DNA from: Eleginops maclovinus
Lineage: Eukaryota > Chordata > Actinopteri > Perciformes > Eleginopidae
Length of the DNA: 64,000 nucleotides
Assembly (NCBI RefSeq): GCF_036324505.1
Contig: NC_086360.1
Location: forward strand, 8,290,293 to 8,354,292
Direction: 5' to 3'
The translations under genes were made by a program, and so were the position numbers. Positions 44,301-52,324 of this stretch are shown piece by piece. The notes under the pieces are model-generated. The model saw nothing but the letters and a program-made list of their open reading frames with translations, made no database searches and had not been told where the DNA came from. Positions within the stretch are counted from its first letter, which is position 1. Each line of letters starts with the position of its first letter.

Positions 44301-46963
44301 CTAACGGGGAATAAGGCTAACATGAGCAGGGCTAGGCAACAACGCAAACTGTAAATTCTACATTATGAGCTTGTTAATTTTAAGCAGCAACTATGTCTAC
44401 TAACTTGGTGCAAGTGTGCAAACAAATTGAGGCTACCATACCATAAGCAGATCTAGGGTACTAGCAAGCTAACCTCAGCTAAGTGGGCTAAGAGTTAGCA
44501 TAGTTTAAGGCAATAAATAATATATAAATTGATGACCCAGCATATTTGGTCCCCTAAAGGTGGCTAGCTTGACCTATGTGCCTATGTTAGCCTATAAAGG
44601 AACAAAGTTAATCTTGTACATAATTGTTCAATGATACATTGAGTTTAGCATAGTCCTATTAGAGAGGGTCTTCTGATCTCTGAATGTAGCCTATTTTGTC
44701 AAAATGTTTTTAAAAATATATGTTTTATCCCTCACAAATTCAAACAAAACACAATTACAGGGTAGCTGGTGACTGGCCACAAAAGAAAAAGACAAAAATA
44801 CACATATTGGTCCTCTACATGTTCTGTTAATGTGTGAGGCTTGTTTCATTCTGTGAAACTTCTTCATATGTATCTAACCTTATGATGGTAATGTCGCTCT
44901 ATGCATCCGGAATGATAAAACAGAAAGCCTGTTGGATAATCACATTTATGACTTAAACAAATATTTGCCTATGATTATGGCCCTTTGGACATTCACAGGC
45001 AAAACTATAATGTTAGGAGGTAAGCAGAAAGACATGTGGGCTGACAATCATTTTGAATGCACTACTTCCAAATCAACAACATGGATAAAATAGAAATCAA
45101 ACCTAACTCTAGGTAGTAGTGTGACTGAGTTTATCAGATGTTGTATCATGGAATATGATTATTTGGAAAACGTAGAAAACATTAACCACGGTGGTGTGTG
45201 TTGATGTCAAAGATACTTTCTTCACATATAACTACACAAATACTACTTTGAAACAATATTTTAAAAACAAATCTGTATAAAGAGTCAGAATTGTTTTTTC
45301 TTCTCTGTTAAGCTCAGAAAAGTAACTAATATTCAGTTCAACCTCACTGATACTAACTAACTGAGTTTGACTTTATAAGACAGTTTCTTTCAGAGGGAGG
45401 CTTTTGCTTTGTGCCAGGTGGATCTTATCAGGAGGCTAAAAGCTCTTAACCAGCCGCACTGTGACTCCCATGTCAGTTTATCACTCTGCGTCTTTACTAA
45501 CAAAAACACCGCCCACAGGCTACAGATTTTGTTCCTGCTTAAATACACAAGCCGGAACAGTGTTTGGTATTTTCCACAAGGTTTACACACTCAAAGATTA
45601 AACAGAAAAAATAAAAAGGGGAAATTGAATATTTATTTTATTGTATTAATTCATAATAGTATACTGTACAATTCTAATTTGCTTTACTTTTTCCATTGGC
45701 TGTTCCAACCTTTTTTTCAGGTTTTTCAGTTTGGTATTCTTTGTTTCTTTATAGGTATACATTTATCCTTGTATATGAATACTAAAATGCATCTATGTGA
45801 TTCTTTATTTTGGTGTCTATATACTCAGACTACGTGTGTCCTACTTTTACTGTTTACAATTGCAGCTTTTAAATGCATTGTATTGTGTGGCACATACAGA
45901 ATATACACTGTATGTCTATATGATAGGGAACTATTTATTTGGACCATTGTTCTAGGTTAGAATTATTCAGCATTACTTCTCCTCTCACTCTTCTCTTCCT
46001 CATAACTTTTTCAATTTTCAATTTTAGGAATCAGAAAACAGCACAATGCAAGTTAACAATGCTAGGAAGTTATGCAACTACATTCACCTTGACTACAGCA
46101 AACTGAGGAGACTGACTTTACCCAGAAGCAACCTCAACTGTTCTTGCCTCCTGATAACAACCAGACACGCAAGAAGCAAGACACACTCAAAAGGAGAGTT
46201 TCTCTGGTAAATATTTTTACTGACTGATAAATAGTAAACTGTTTTTTCATAATGTAAGAGGGGCTGCATCCGCTGTACATCCCGTTCTCTATGAAAGAAG
46301 CATTTGTAGAGGACAATAGAGACTCACATTGATGAATAATGTGAGTAAAAGACGCATCAACAACACACATGTATCAACATTGCAGTACTTACTGCATACT
46401 TAAAGGAGAGGTTGTACTCGCGGTCGTTGGCGCGGAGTTTCCTCTCCAGCTCTGAAGACAGACAAATAGTTAATAATTGACATTCATTTTCATTTTACAG
46501 GTTTATAATGTGAACCAAACCCCAAACCCCAGCAGTGGTAGTGATGGTTAGTCTCGCCCTGAAGAGACCACAGAGTTTGCTATATATTACACTCAATGGT
46601 TTCAAATATTGAGTATCTCAAATAACAGCAAGTTTTACTTTGTAAAGCAGTGCTTTAGGTGAGCATTTAGCTCAAAGCACAGCCTCATGCCTGCTGACTC
46701 TAACACTGTGTATTCATACATCCAACCACCCTCACCCTGCATTAAAAGACAGTTTCAAAACAAGAGCTTATAGAACAATGGCTAGGCGTACAAAAAAAAG
46801 TCAAAAAAGAAGCATACTGAAGTTTACTTATTTTGTTTTAGGGTTTATTTTACATACAAAATATGTCCAAAAAGTAACATCTGTGATGCAATATTAAGAG
46901 GAGATTCTTCGCTAAAAATTCTTCCAAATAACTGGTCTTAAAGAAATTTCCTAAATTTATTGC

Positions 46964-46994
<31 letters not shown>

Positions 46995-47282
46995 TCTGAG
47001 CACTATTCATATTTTAAGAATAAACTCTCTAATATAAACAAAATAACACCATTGTAATGTAACTGGGCATCGGAATCTGCTGATAAAGCTCTTGTTGTAC
47101 CATAGAAAGTTTTAATGCAACTACTATACTTATAGCCTTTTTCCAAAGTCAGAGCATTTGAACTTTAATGATAATTCAAATCCAAGTGTTTAAGGCTTAC
47201 CTCTCTCTTTTTTCTTGACACAGTCCAGGCCAAAAAAAGACATCTTCTCTTCCACCTCTTGCTATCTATCCATCATACTGGT
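18733..47282 (-). CDS. atp8b: ATP8B-class P4-ATPase (phospholipid flippase), complete 27-exon gene, 1208 residues
   Basis: The protein flips aminophospholipids or phosphatidylcholine from the outer to the cytosolic leaflet and normally needs a CDC50/TMEM30 partner. The exons join without a phase error to 3627 nt. The start [12 protein letters not shown] at 47243 is the only ATG in frame ahead of the conserved RANDREYN segment, and the stop is at 18733-18735. Key motifs: DGET (actuator, residues 173-176), PISL (TM4), DKTGT with phosphorylated Asp396 (codon 29056-29058), KGAD (nucleotide domain), TGDK, and [11 protein letters not shown] (hinge). The length matches ATP8B2 and ATP8B4 (about 1200). 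Sequence resemblance is to the ATP8B2/4/5 group. The N-terminus and the C-terminal tail differ from the ATP8B2 and ATP8B4 that I remember, and atp8b5 is my best guess for the paralogue. Exon coordinates are in the six part-entries. Intron 5 hosts an inserted hAT element. Confidence 0.93.
21384..21448 (+). repeat. (CCT)n microsatellite next to a splice donor
   Basis: About 21 uninterrupted CCT units. On the gene's strand it reads (AGG)n and starts about ten bases after the exon 22 donor. Frames through it give artificial poly-Arg or poly-Glu translations. Confidence 0.95.
22296..22425 (+). mobile_element. tRNA-derived SINE fragment with B box
   Basis: A GTGGCTGTGTCTCAGG head resembles an A box. 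It is followed at 22347-22357 by GGTTCGATCCC, a perfect RNA polymerase III B box. The next words, AGTCAACATGTCCAAGTGTCC and AGGAGCAAGAT, match the body of a common fish tRNA-derived SINE. It lies in intron 21 of the flippase gene. The tail is not well defined. Confidence 0.65.
22535..23686 (-). CDS. atp8b: Flippase exons 19-21: linker and phosphorylation-domain hinge
   Basis: Exons: 23581-23686, 23340-23475, 22535-22718. They encode residues 683-824. [13 protein letters not shown] begins the segment. A variable cytosolic loop (residues about 718-748) follows, different from the ATP8B2 that I remember. Then come [31 protein letters not shown] and the Mg-binding hinge motif [11 protein letters not shown]. 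Splice phases 1/2/0/1 fit both flanks. The variable loop is probably lineage-specific and could be used for paralogue assignment. Confidence 0.93.
22998..23060 (+). repeat. Remnant of a fish retroelement 3' end (TTTATTGATCC type)
   Basis: ACTTTATTGATCCCGGCATACATTCGGGTGTACA resembles the frequent teleost terminal sequence in which TTTATTGATCC is followed by an AAATTCGGGTGT-like word. It is short and has no open frame. Which LINE or SINE family it belongs to is not resolved. Confidence 0.4.
24298..27550 (-). CDS. atp8b: Flippase exons 13-18: nucleotide-binding domain
   Basis: Exons: 27507-27550, 27049-27214, 26721-26909, 24948-25063, 24511-24675, 24298-24409. They encode residues 419-682. Landmarks: [74 protein letters not shown] (ATP-contacting KGAD), [27 protein letters not shown] and [12 protein letters not shown]. 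Exon 16 (116 nt) is unusual: its acceptor TAG directly follows a TG-repeat of about 36 units with no ordinary polypyrimidine tract. Skipping of this exon would shift the frame. A LINE nested inside a MITE occupies intron 15. Confidence 0.93.
25066..25137 (+). repeat. (AC)n microsatellite forming the exon 16 acceptor region
   Basis: About 36 AC units. On the gene's strand it is (TG)n running directly into TAG at the exon 16 boundary (25063/25064). Confidence 0.95.
25415..25653 (+). mobile_element. TTAA-MITE copy 1, left part, interrupted by a LINE
   Basis: The copy starts after TTAA (25411-25414) with AAGGGCCCTATTATGC. It contains the family core (CACCTCTTTTCACCCTCTGTCTGA, CTGCTCTGATTAGTTAGCTGG, GGTCAACCGCTTAGAGA, TGTTGGAGCGCTA). 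It breaks off where the LINE at 25654 begins and resumes at about 26450. The family has at least five copies in this window. Confidence 0.8.
25654..26449 (+). mobile_element. LINE2/Maui-type retrotransposon, 5'-truncated 3' end
   Basis: The frame 25745-26092 encodes the end of the reverse-transcriptase [66 protein letters not shown] and stop. This is the typical C-terminus of fish L2 LINEs. The 3' UTR ends in CAAATAAAACCTTGAAACTTG, the short tandem tail used by this clade instead of poly(A). The copy is truncated at its 5' end, as expected for incomplete target-primed reverse transcription. It interrupts a MITE, so it is younger than that MITE. Confidence 0.85.
26450..26560 (+). mobile_element. 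TTAA-MITE copy 1, right part after the LINE
   Basis: GAATGTTACATAATGATGTCAC, the AAACTGTAGGGAGCTTTGGG word and TTTTAGCCTTTGCAGACCAT continue the MITE body in the order seen in the uninterrupted copies at 38670 and 62931. The right terminus with GCATAATAGGGCC is missing, so the far end is eroded. Confidence 0.7.
27551..28988. other. Flippase intron 12; nothing recognised
   Basis: This is a T-rich intron on the plus strand. Two overlapping hydrophobic frames of 103-122 codons at 28208-28590 are low-complexity Phe/Leu/Ser/Val runs produced by pyrimidine-rich sequence. They show no domain or splice context. Confidence 0.6.
28989..30160 (-). CDS. atp8b: Flippase exons 10-12: TM3-TM4 and phosphorylation site
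   Basis: Exons: 30072-30160, 29335-29528, 28989-29197. They encode residues 255-418. [20 protein letters not shown] leads to TM3 ([19 protein letters not shown]). A lumenal loop follows, then TM4 carries PISL, the P4-specific replacement for the cation-binding PEGL of other P-type pumps. After TM4 come [10 protein letters not shown] and [10 protein letters not shown], where Asp396 forms the aspartyl-phosphate intermediate. For exon 11 two donors are possible. The downstream one (GTATTG) restores the family sequence SLYVSVE and is used here. Confidence 0.94.
30179..30251 (+). repeat. 25-bp minisatellite, three copies
   Basis: The unit AAACAAATACATGTTCTCAT followed by AACAG is repeated three times almost perfectly. 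It lies 18 bases outside the exon 10 acceptor of the flippase gene, that is, in the branch-point region on the minus strand. Confidence 0.9.
30400..31177 (+). mobile_element. LINE2/Maui-type retrotransposon fragment, second copy, defective
   Basis: The frame 30409-30876 encodes [33 protein letters not shown] and the same [19 protein letters not shown] block as the copy at 25654. Here TAC has become TAA after MEDL, giving a premature stop. A deletion then removes the SGRRYRS part after the sequence AACAATCTGTT. The 3' UTR and the ACCTTTGAACCTTTGAAAC tail are present. It lies in flippase intron 9. The shared 330 bp are nearly identical to the first copy. Confidence 0.85.
31282..31702 (+). mobile_element. 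TTAA-MITE copy 2, nearly full length
   Basis: From ATAAAAGAGAACATATTATGC to GGATAAAAGGGCCTCCT. The core words CACCTCTTTTAACCCTCTGT, TCTGTTGTGATTGGTCAACG, ACTGATGTCACTATGTTACAG and AGGAAAAGGAAAACCCCAAA follow in the same order as in the other copies. The terminal inverted repeats are visible but degraded. It lies in flippase intron 9. Confidence 0.8.
31769..39991 (-). CDS. atp8b: Flippase exons 5-9: actuator domain
   Basis: Exons: 39930-39991, 33122-33194, 32908-32978, 32552-32634, 31769-31927. They encode residues 106-254. Recognisable landmarks in order are [11 protein letters not shown] after TM2, [24 protein letters not shown], the dephosphorylation motif DGETN (Glu175 would act on the phospho-aspartate), [10 protein letters not shown] and [21 protein letters not shown]. 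The DGET codons are split between exons 7 and 8 in the usual way. Exon 5 uses a GTACGT donor. The 6.7-kb intron between exons 5 and 6 (33195-39929) is by far the largest in the gene, and about two thirds of it is one hAT transposon. Confidence 0.93.
34120..34227 (+). promoter_or_regulatory. Possible promoter and untranslated first exon of the hAT transposase
   Basis: A CpG-containing patch with GCGACGTCAGCAG (CRE-like) is followed by a short stretch ending in AACACTAAGGTGAAATG, which could be an exon end and splice donor. The next acceptor could be TTGAAATAG just before 35859, 20 bases ahead of the start codon. This is inference only. Confidence 0.3.
35334..35646 (-). mobile_element. hAT-type MITE (313 bp) inside the hAT element
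   Basis: The ends are inverted: CAGAGATGTCAAAAGTAAAAG on the left and ACTTTTACTTTTGACACCTCTG on the right. The flanks GCTGTTAG and GCTTTTAG match at 7 of 8 positions, an aged hAT target duplication. There is no coding capacity. The same family, in opposite orientation, occurs at 53213 inside the other transposon. Confidence 0.85.
35879..38095 (+). CDS. hAT transposase with BED zinc finger, 651 residues, two exons
   Basis: Exon 1 is 35879-37562 and exon 2 is 37824-38095. The GTGAGA donor and the CTACAG acceptor join in frame (1956 nt). The enzyme excises and reinserts the element as a dimer or higher oligomer in the nucleus. Visible parts: an acidic head; a BED finger with Cys51, Cys54, His74 and His79; the first catalytic Asp in VDIWS (Asp195); the second in TDNASN (Asp262); the family C-x2-H motif (Cys318, His321); then a RWNS segment. 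The C-terminal hAT dimerisation block is PVERLFSF...[17 protein letters not shown], with Glu620 a likely third catalytic residue. No stop or frameshift is seen. The total length is within the usual hAT range (about 600-700). The start is the first ATG in frame, after an in-frame stop. Domesticated ZBED genes look similar, but the intact ends and target duplication favour a real transposon. Confidence 0.9.
38670..39101 (+). mobile_element. TTAA-MITE copy 3, nearly full length
   Basis: From GAGGACGTATTATGCCC to AACCCCAAAAGGCATAATATGG. It contains TGCAACATCTCTTTCCACCC, CTGTGATTGGTCAACTGCTT, GTTGGAGCGCTAGCCA, CCAATGGAGGCGTTTCCGGC and CACTCCCTCTGTGGTGAGC in family order. The left GTATTATGC and right GCATAATA words form the inner part of the terminal inverted repeat. 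It lies in flippase intron 5, 300 bp beyond the hAT element. Confidence 0.8.
41205..41312 (+). repeat. Compound (CACG)n/(CATG)n/(CA)n microsatellite
   Basis: Alternating CACGCACGCATG units to about 41250 pass into about 30 pure CA units. It lies in flippase intron 4. Alternating purine-pyrimidine with CG steps is a good Z-DNA former. All frames through it are artefacts. Confidence 0.95.
42085..47282 (-). CDS. atp8b: Flippase exons 1-4: cytosolic N-terminus and TM1-TM2
   Basis: Exons: 47201-47282 (coding from 47243), 46393-46451, 43773-43886, 42085-42183. They encode residues 1-105. The short cytosolic head contains the ATP8B signature RANDREYN. It is followed by [20 protein letters not shown], the amphipathic lead-in to TM1 shared by P4-ATPases, then TM1 across the exon 3/4 join. 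TM2 ([18 protein letters not shown]) lies in exon 4. The acceptor TTCTTCACAG before 47282 indicates an untranslated exon further upstream that I cannot locate. The 39-nt leader visible in exon 1 contains a 4-codon upstream reading frame (ATG ATG GAT AGA TAG). Exon 4 ends with a weaker GTAAGC donor. Confidence 0.92.
43887..46392. other. Flippase intron 2; nothing recognised
   Basis: A 2.5-kb AT-rich intron. A 183-codon plus-strand frame at 45409-45960 is hydrophobic and Phe/Leu/Cys-rich, without any recognisable motif or initiation context, and is treated as chance. Several GCTAAC/GTTAGC words occur around 44270-44520, but no repeat unit could be delimited. Confidence 0.6.
46964..46990 (+). 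repeat. (ATT)9 microsatellite
   Basis: Nine ATT units in flippase intron 1. Confidence 0.9.
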
Positions 47283-47360
47283 CTGTGAAGAAGGAGAGAC
47301 AGCTGTTACAATGTGGCTGAACAAAAGGATAAATCTTCATCACCAGGAAATAAACATACA

Positions 47361-47469
<109 letters not shown>

Positions 47470-49470
47470 CCCAGACTGTTCTCGTCAAACATTGGCTTTC
47501 TCCTGAAAACTGGAGAGTGTAAACAACATTTTGTTGAAGTAAGAATGACTTCATGCCCAGCAGCTGCCAGCAGGAAATGTTTTCTTTAATGCTTTTTATA
47601 TTATGGTAATCATTGCCATGGGTTTTTAAACTACAGTTAAAGGAGCTCTTGGGTTGCCACTACATTGTTCAAAGAAATACATTTTATTCAAGAATAGAAA
47701 AGTGTAGTATATGATATTTTATACACATCTCAAAAGTACACGGTCATCTTAAAACCTAAATATTTAAAAGTAGATGGTTGAGTGGTAAAGGTGATTTGCT
47801 ACCAATCCACATTGTTGGGGTTGGTGAGTTCAAGGTTTCAATCACTTACTTTAAGTCTTCTTCAATACAGCATGATCATGTTCATTTAGCAAATGTTGCA
47901 CTTCAGAGAAAAACAAATAATACGGGAAAACTTTAAGGCGTGGCTACCTTAATACTGTCTGCGTTTTGCAACACTTCTGTGTTATGAAAGTTATTTATAA
48001 CTTTTTGGTTGCATAAAATAATCTTGATTAGCATTTGGTTGTACTTCGCCCCACCCTTTCACTTTACGTTGGGTTCCAAAAAACACTCCTTTATGAAGAT
48101 GAATATGACCAAACTGGTGATGTCAGGCTGATTATGTCCACTTTTTATACACAGTGTATGCCGTGAAGACAATGTCAAGTGTGTATATATAGGGAACATG
48201 CTGAACAAACAGTCACAGGGAATACAAAATTGTGTTAAGATGAAGACGGAGGGAAGCCTCAACAACCTTTCCCACTTTTAGATACAAAAGCTCTTACTTC
48301 AGCGTTGCATAAGCCCTCCAGCTTCTTAATGTTTTTCCCATGTAAGGCAGAGACAGAGTGACTCAGAGGGAGGCTCCTCTCTCAGACCAGACATCCACTC
48401 GTTCAGATATCTGCTCCACCTCCTTCTGACAGTAAGAGCTCAAAATCAAGAGCCAAATCTGGCCCTGCCGTCTGTCTCAACTGAGTGATAGCGATACCCA
48501 AAAGTGGTTGCTGTGTGTTTCAGGTATTTTAGTGTCTTGCCTCTCAAAGTCCTGACACACCAAGCTAACAATCAACAGTAGTCGCCTGTAGATGTTACAG
48601 TTAGCTACACACCAAGGCTCTTTACCGGAGGCCTAGAAGCTAAATCTAAAACATTTCCAGGCAAGTAACTTTGTTTGATCAAAAACAGAAATGTTTTTAC
48701 AATTGAGTCCAGTATTTCAATAAATCACCTTTATTTACTGGCACCTAATACTTGTGCTCCACCAAATTTAAGAGGTAAATAGTGTACTTTTTACTCTACT
48801 ATGCTACAAACTATGATTCTGATTTACTCAGAGGTATTTATAAGTATTGAGAATTGGATAATCATTAGTTATAAGAACAGATCATTAAACATAACACACA
48901 ACAAAAAAAAACAGTGAAAGGACCCTCTTCGCATATTGAGTACTTAAAATGACTTTTCCTAATAACACAGTAATTTTACATAACCTTCTAGTTGTCCTTG
49001 GGTCAAATTTGACCCATTTCCAAATGTTTTTATGTCGGGATATAGGCATTTTCTATATCTGTGCCAGAAAAATATCATGTGTCAATTAATGTTTTATAAA
49101 TTAGGTCTTTCCAAAAAGGAGAGTAAAACTTGTGGTAATAAATCAGTAAAGTTGGCATAAAAGGTGTAACTCAGATTTGGGTGATTATTGATACTGTATA
49201 CTATACAATGAAGGACACAAGTTGCACAGTTGAAGCAACACTTTTTTTTTTTTACTATCTTGTTAAGGACCAGAGAATTTTTTCCACCTCTTACTGTAAC
49301 CATTGCCAATATACTGTATGTTGATCCTGTCAAAACAAAATATAGACGTGTTACGAGTTAAAAATGGTTTTGGTAAAATATGTTGCTTTTGTGGAAAAAA
49401 CACAAACTGTTCAAACAAAATTTTGTAGAGAAAAGGATTGATTCTGATTCGGACTTAATTGAGTAAAAAT

Positions 49471-49473
<3 letters not shown>

Positions 49474-49566
<93 letters not shown>

Positions 49567-49595
49567 GTGTGTGTGTGCGTGTGTGTGTGTGTGTG
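49474..49595 (+). repeat. (GT)n microsatellite, about 60 units
   Basis: A GT tract with three GCGT interruptions near its end. It faces a CA tract 123 bp downstream. Confidence 0.95.
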
Positions 49596-49713
49596 CTACA
49601 CAGGAAGTTCTAGATTTTAAATGTTACCAAGGTGACGTCAACGCTTGAGCTATAAATATCACCCACATGTGTTTGTTGAATAATGTGTGTTTTTACAGGA
49701 ATGTCCAGGCTTT

Positions 49714-49823
<110 letters not shown>

Positions 49824-52186
49824 GCAAGACAGAGTGTGCTTTGTCTGCAGCACTGTGTTTATATCCGTGTCCACATGTTCCCAGGTGTTTTGGGGGGGTC
49901 TGACTAACTTGCAAACATATTAACATAACTAAATATAGAGAGTGAATGCACACAAACACACACTTGTAACCGCTCACCACACATCCACTGTTTGACCAAG
50001 TCCCACCGTAAAGGGCCAAAAGCAAACAGTCCATCTAACCATTCATTCTAAATCAACCAGCTTGTTTATTCTGCCAAATAGAGTCATGTGACACAGAGGG
50101 GCGTCTGCTGCTTGGTTCACAGGGGAAAAGGTGACATTTAAACTCACTGCAGTCATCATGGAGATTTAAAGAGGCTTTCATTTGAATGTCAGATTGTGTT
50201 GGGGGAACAGTTGGAGAGTTTCATCACTTGATGGCTGATACTGAGACTTTCCAGGCTTTTTTACAGCACTGACGCACCGCAGAGACAAAACTGGTTCCAG
50301 AGAATTAGTGAAAGAGTTATTCAGAACACAGCTCTCAAATAAAGTCAAAGTCATTATTGGTAGTAGTAGTATTTTTTGTGTTGGTGGACTTGTTTCCACC
50401 AGAGTCTAATAAGTGTAAGTTAAAGGGTAATCTTGATATTATTTAATGATCAAAACCACCTTCACTATAAAGTATTTTTCCTAGTCTGATATTTTTTTTT
50501 AATTCAGAATGACACTTCGTTCAGAAACAATAAAAAAACACTAGTCAGAAACCCAATTTGTTGCATTAGGGTTACAGATGCCTTTTCTAAACTTCTGACA
50601 GTATTGTTTATTTCTCAGCTATAAAGTCAAAAATCCCTCAGCATCCTTACAGGAGTTTTTCTATAAATGGAGTAAATGTTATGTTACTGCCAACCAAGTG
50701 GGAGAAGCTGAAACAAGAAACAGATTTCAAGCAAAGAGTAAATACTCAGAATGATAAAGAGGATGCTACATAATGTTACTGATAACTTATCCAGAATGCA
50801 CTACACTCAGGTCCATGTTGGTGCATTATGTGCCAAATAACCTGGCTGTTTACTTTCCACTCTCCCCTTGTTGACATTTTGACGTCATTTTTGCAGCCAG
50901 ATTTTCATTTTTTCCAATTTATGTCACCAAAAATCTCCTACAACTTGAGTTTAATTAATCCTGGAAGAAAGTTTTAAGATTTTTATCTTTCGTGACTTCA
51001 TTGTTTTATCTAATCTGATCCATATTTTAAAACAAAGTCACTGTTTTCAGTGATGCTCTAATTTCTATCTTGTTAAGGCAGTGGTGGAGGAAGTTTACTA
51101 GTGAGAAAGTATTAATACGACTTTGTTTCTGTATCTGTTTCAAGCTGTGGAGAATCTAGCAAATCTGGTAACTGGATTCTGTGGCTAGGTCATTGTCTTG
51201 TGACGAGCGGTCCTGTAGTGTCCGTCTTTCAGTCTGTCTTTTACTTTCATTTCAGAGTACAGGCAACAAACACTGGAATTAATGCTATTCCAGGCAAAGA
51301 AAGGTGGGTAACAGTAGCCCAGTGTGACAGCCACCTGTGACTGGCATAACAGATCAGAGGTCACACAAATGAATGGGTGTCTTGTCCCATTACCGATCTC
51401 TGGTTTCTCAAACTGAACAGTGCTCTATTATCAAAACTGACCGCTTGTTTGCTGCTAAAAGAAACAACCCTTTTCTCTAAATGTGAGCGTGTGTATGTGT
51501 TTTATGTATAGTCATTTCACAATATGAACATAAATTATTATATGATACATTTTCTCTAATTCAATAAAGATTTACAGTTAAGATAAAGTAGAATTAGACA
51601 ACATCTTGTATGACGATAATCCCAGCCGTAAAACCAAATGGGTATAGGGGCATAGAGATGGAGGGCTATACACTGATGAAAACATCATAATGATTTCTTA
51701 ATTCAATGTCTCCCCTTAAATCCTACACACTGCTCATTTAAAGCACCTGAATTAAGAGTGGTCATATGTATTATAATAAGGTAACACAAAAACAATTTCT
51801 TTAGGTTACTTAACTTTTGTTCTGTATTCAGGGTGAACACAGTGACACAATCAATTTCCACAGCCTCATTTATGTAATATACCTTAACCTGGGTAACAAT
51901 ATTTAATATAACTGAATCATCACTATCAGTTTTTACTATTTTCTGAAAAAACAGAAATAATTGGTTAATTGAGAAAGTCACCTGGCTGATTCAGCCTGAA
52001 TACATCAGTTTAAAGACCTCATGACACCTAGAGACTACCTTTTTTTATTTAGTCTAAAATAACTTTTATTTTCGATTTGAAATACATAATTGTGATAAAT
52101 ATGCCCGGTTCTCTGTTATTTTCGAAATTTGTACGCAAGCCACTGAAATCCACAGGCCAGTGTCTTGACAACGTTCCAACATAAAG

Positions 52187-52206
52187 ATGACGTATGCTCC
52201 GGAACG
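52187..52206 (+). promoter_or_regulatory. Mirrored CRE/ETS-like motif, left copy (transposase promoter side)
   Basis: ATGACGTATGCTCCGGAACG lies 173 bp from the left end of the element and 118 bp ahead of the transposase ATG. It joins a TGACGTA (CRE/ATF-like) word with a CCGGAA (ETS-like) word. The right end of the element has the same motif in inverse orientation with 18 of 20 bases identical. Confidence 0.6.
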
Positions 52207-52324
52207 CTTTTAGACCTGATTGCACCTGCTGCCACCCTTGACCTTGATCATTTCTAGTCACAGTAAGTCGTACTCGCAGTTTTAGCATCTTTAAAGTTTT
52301 GTTCTTAATATTTTTGTTGAGAAC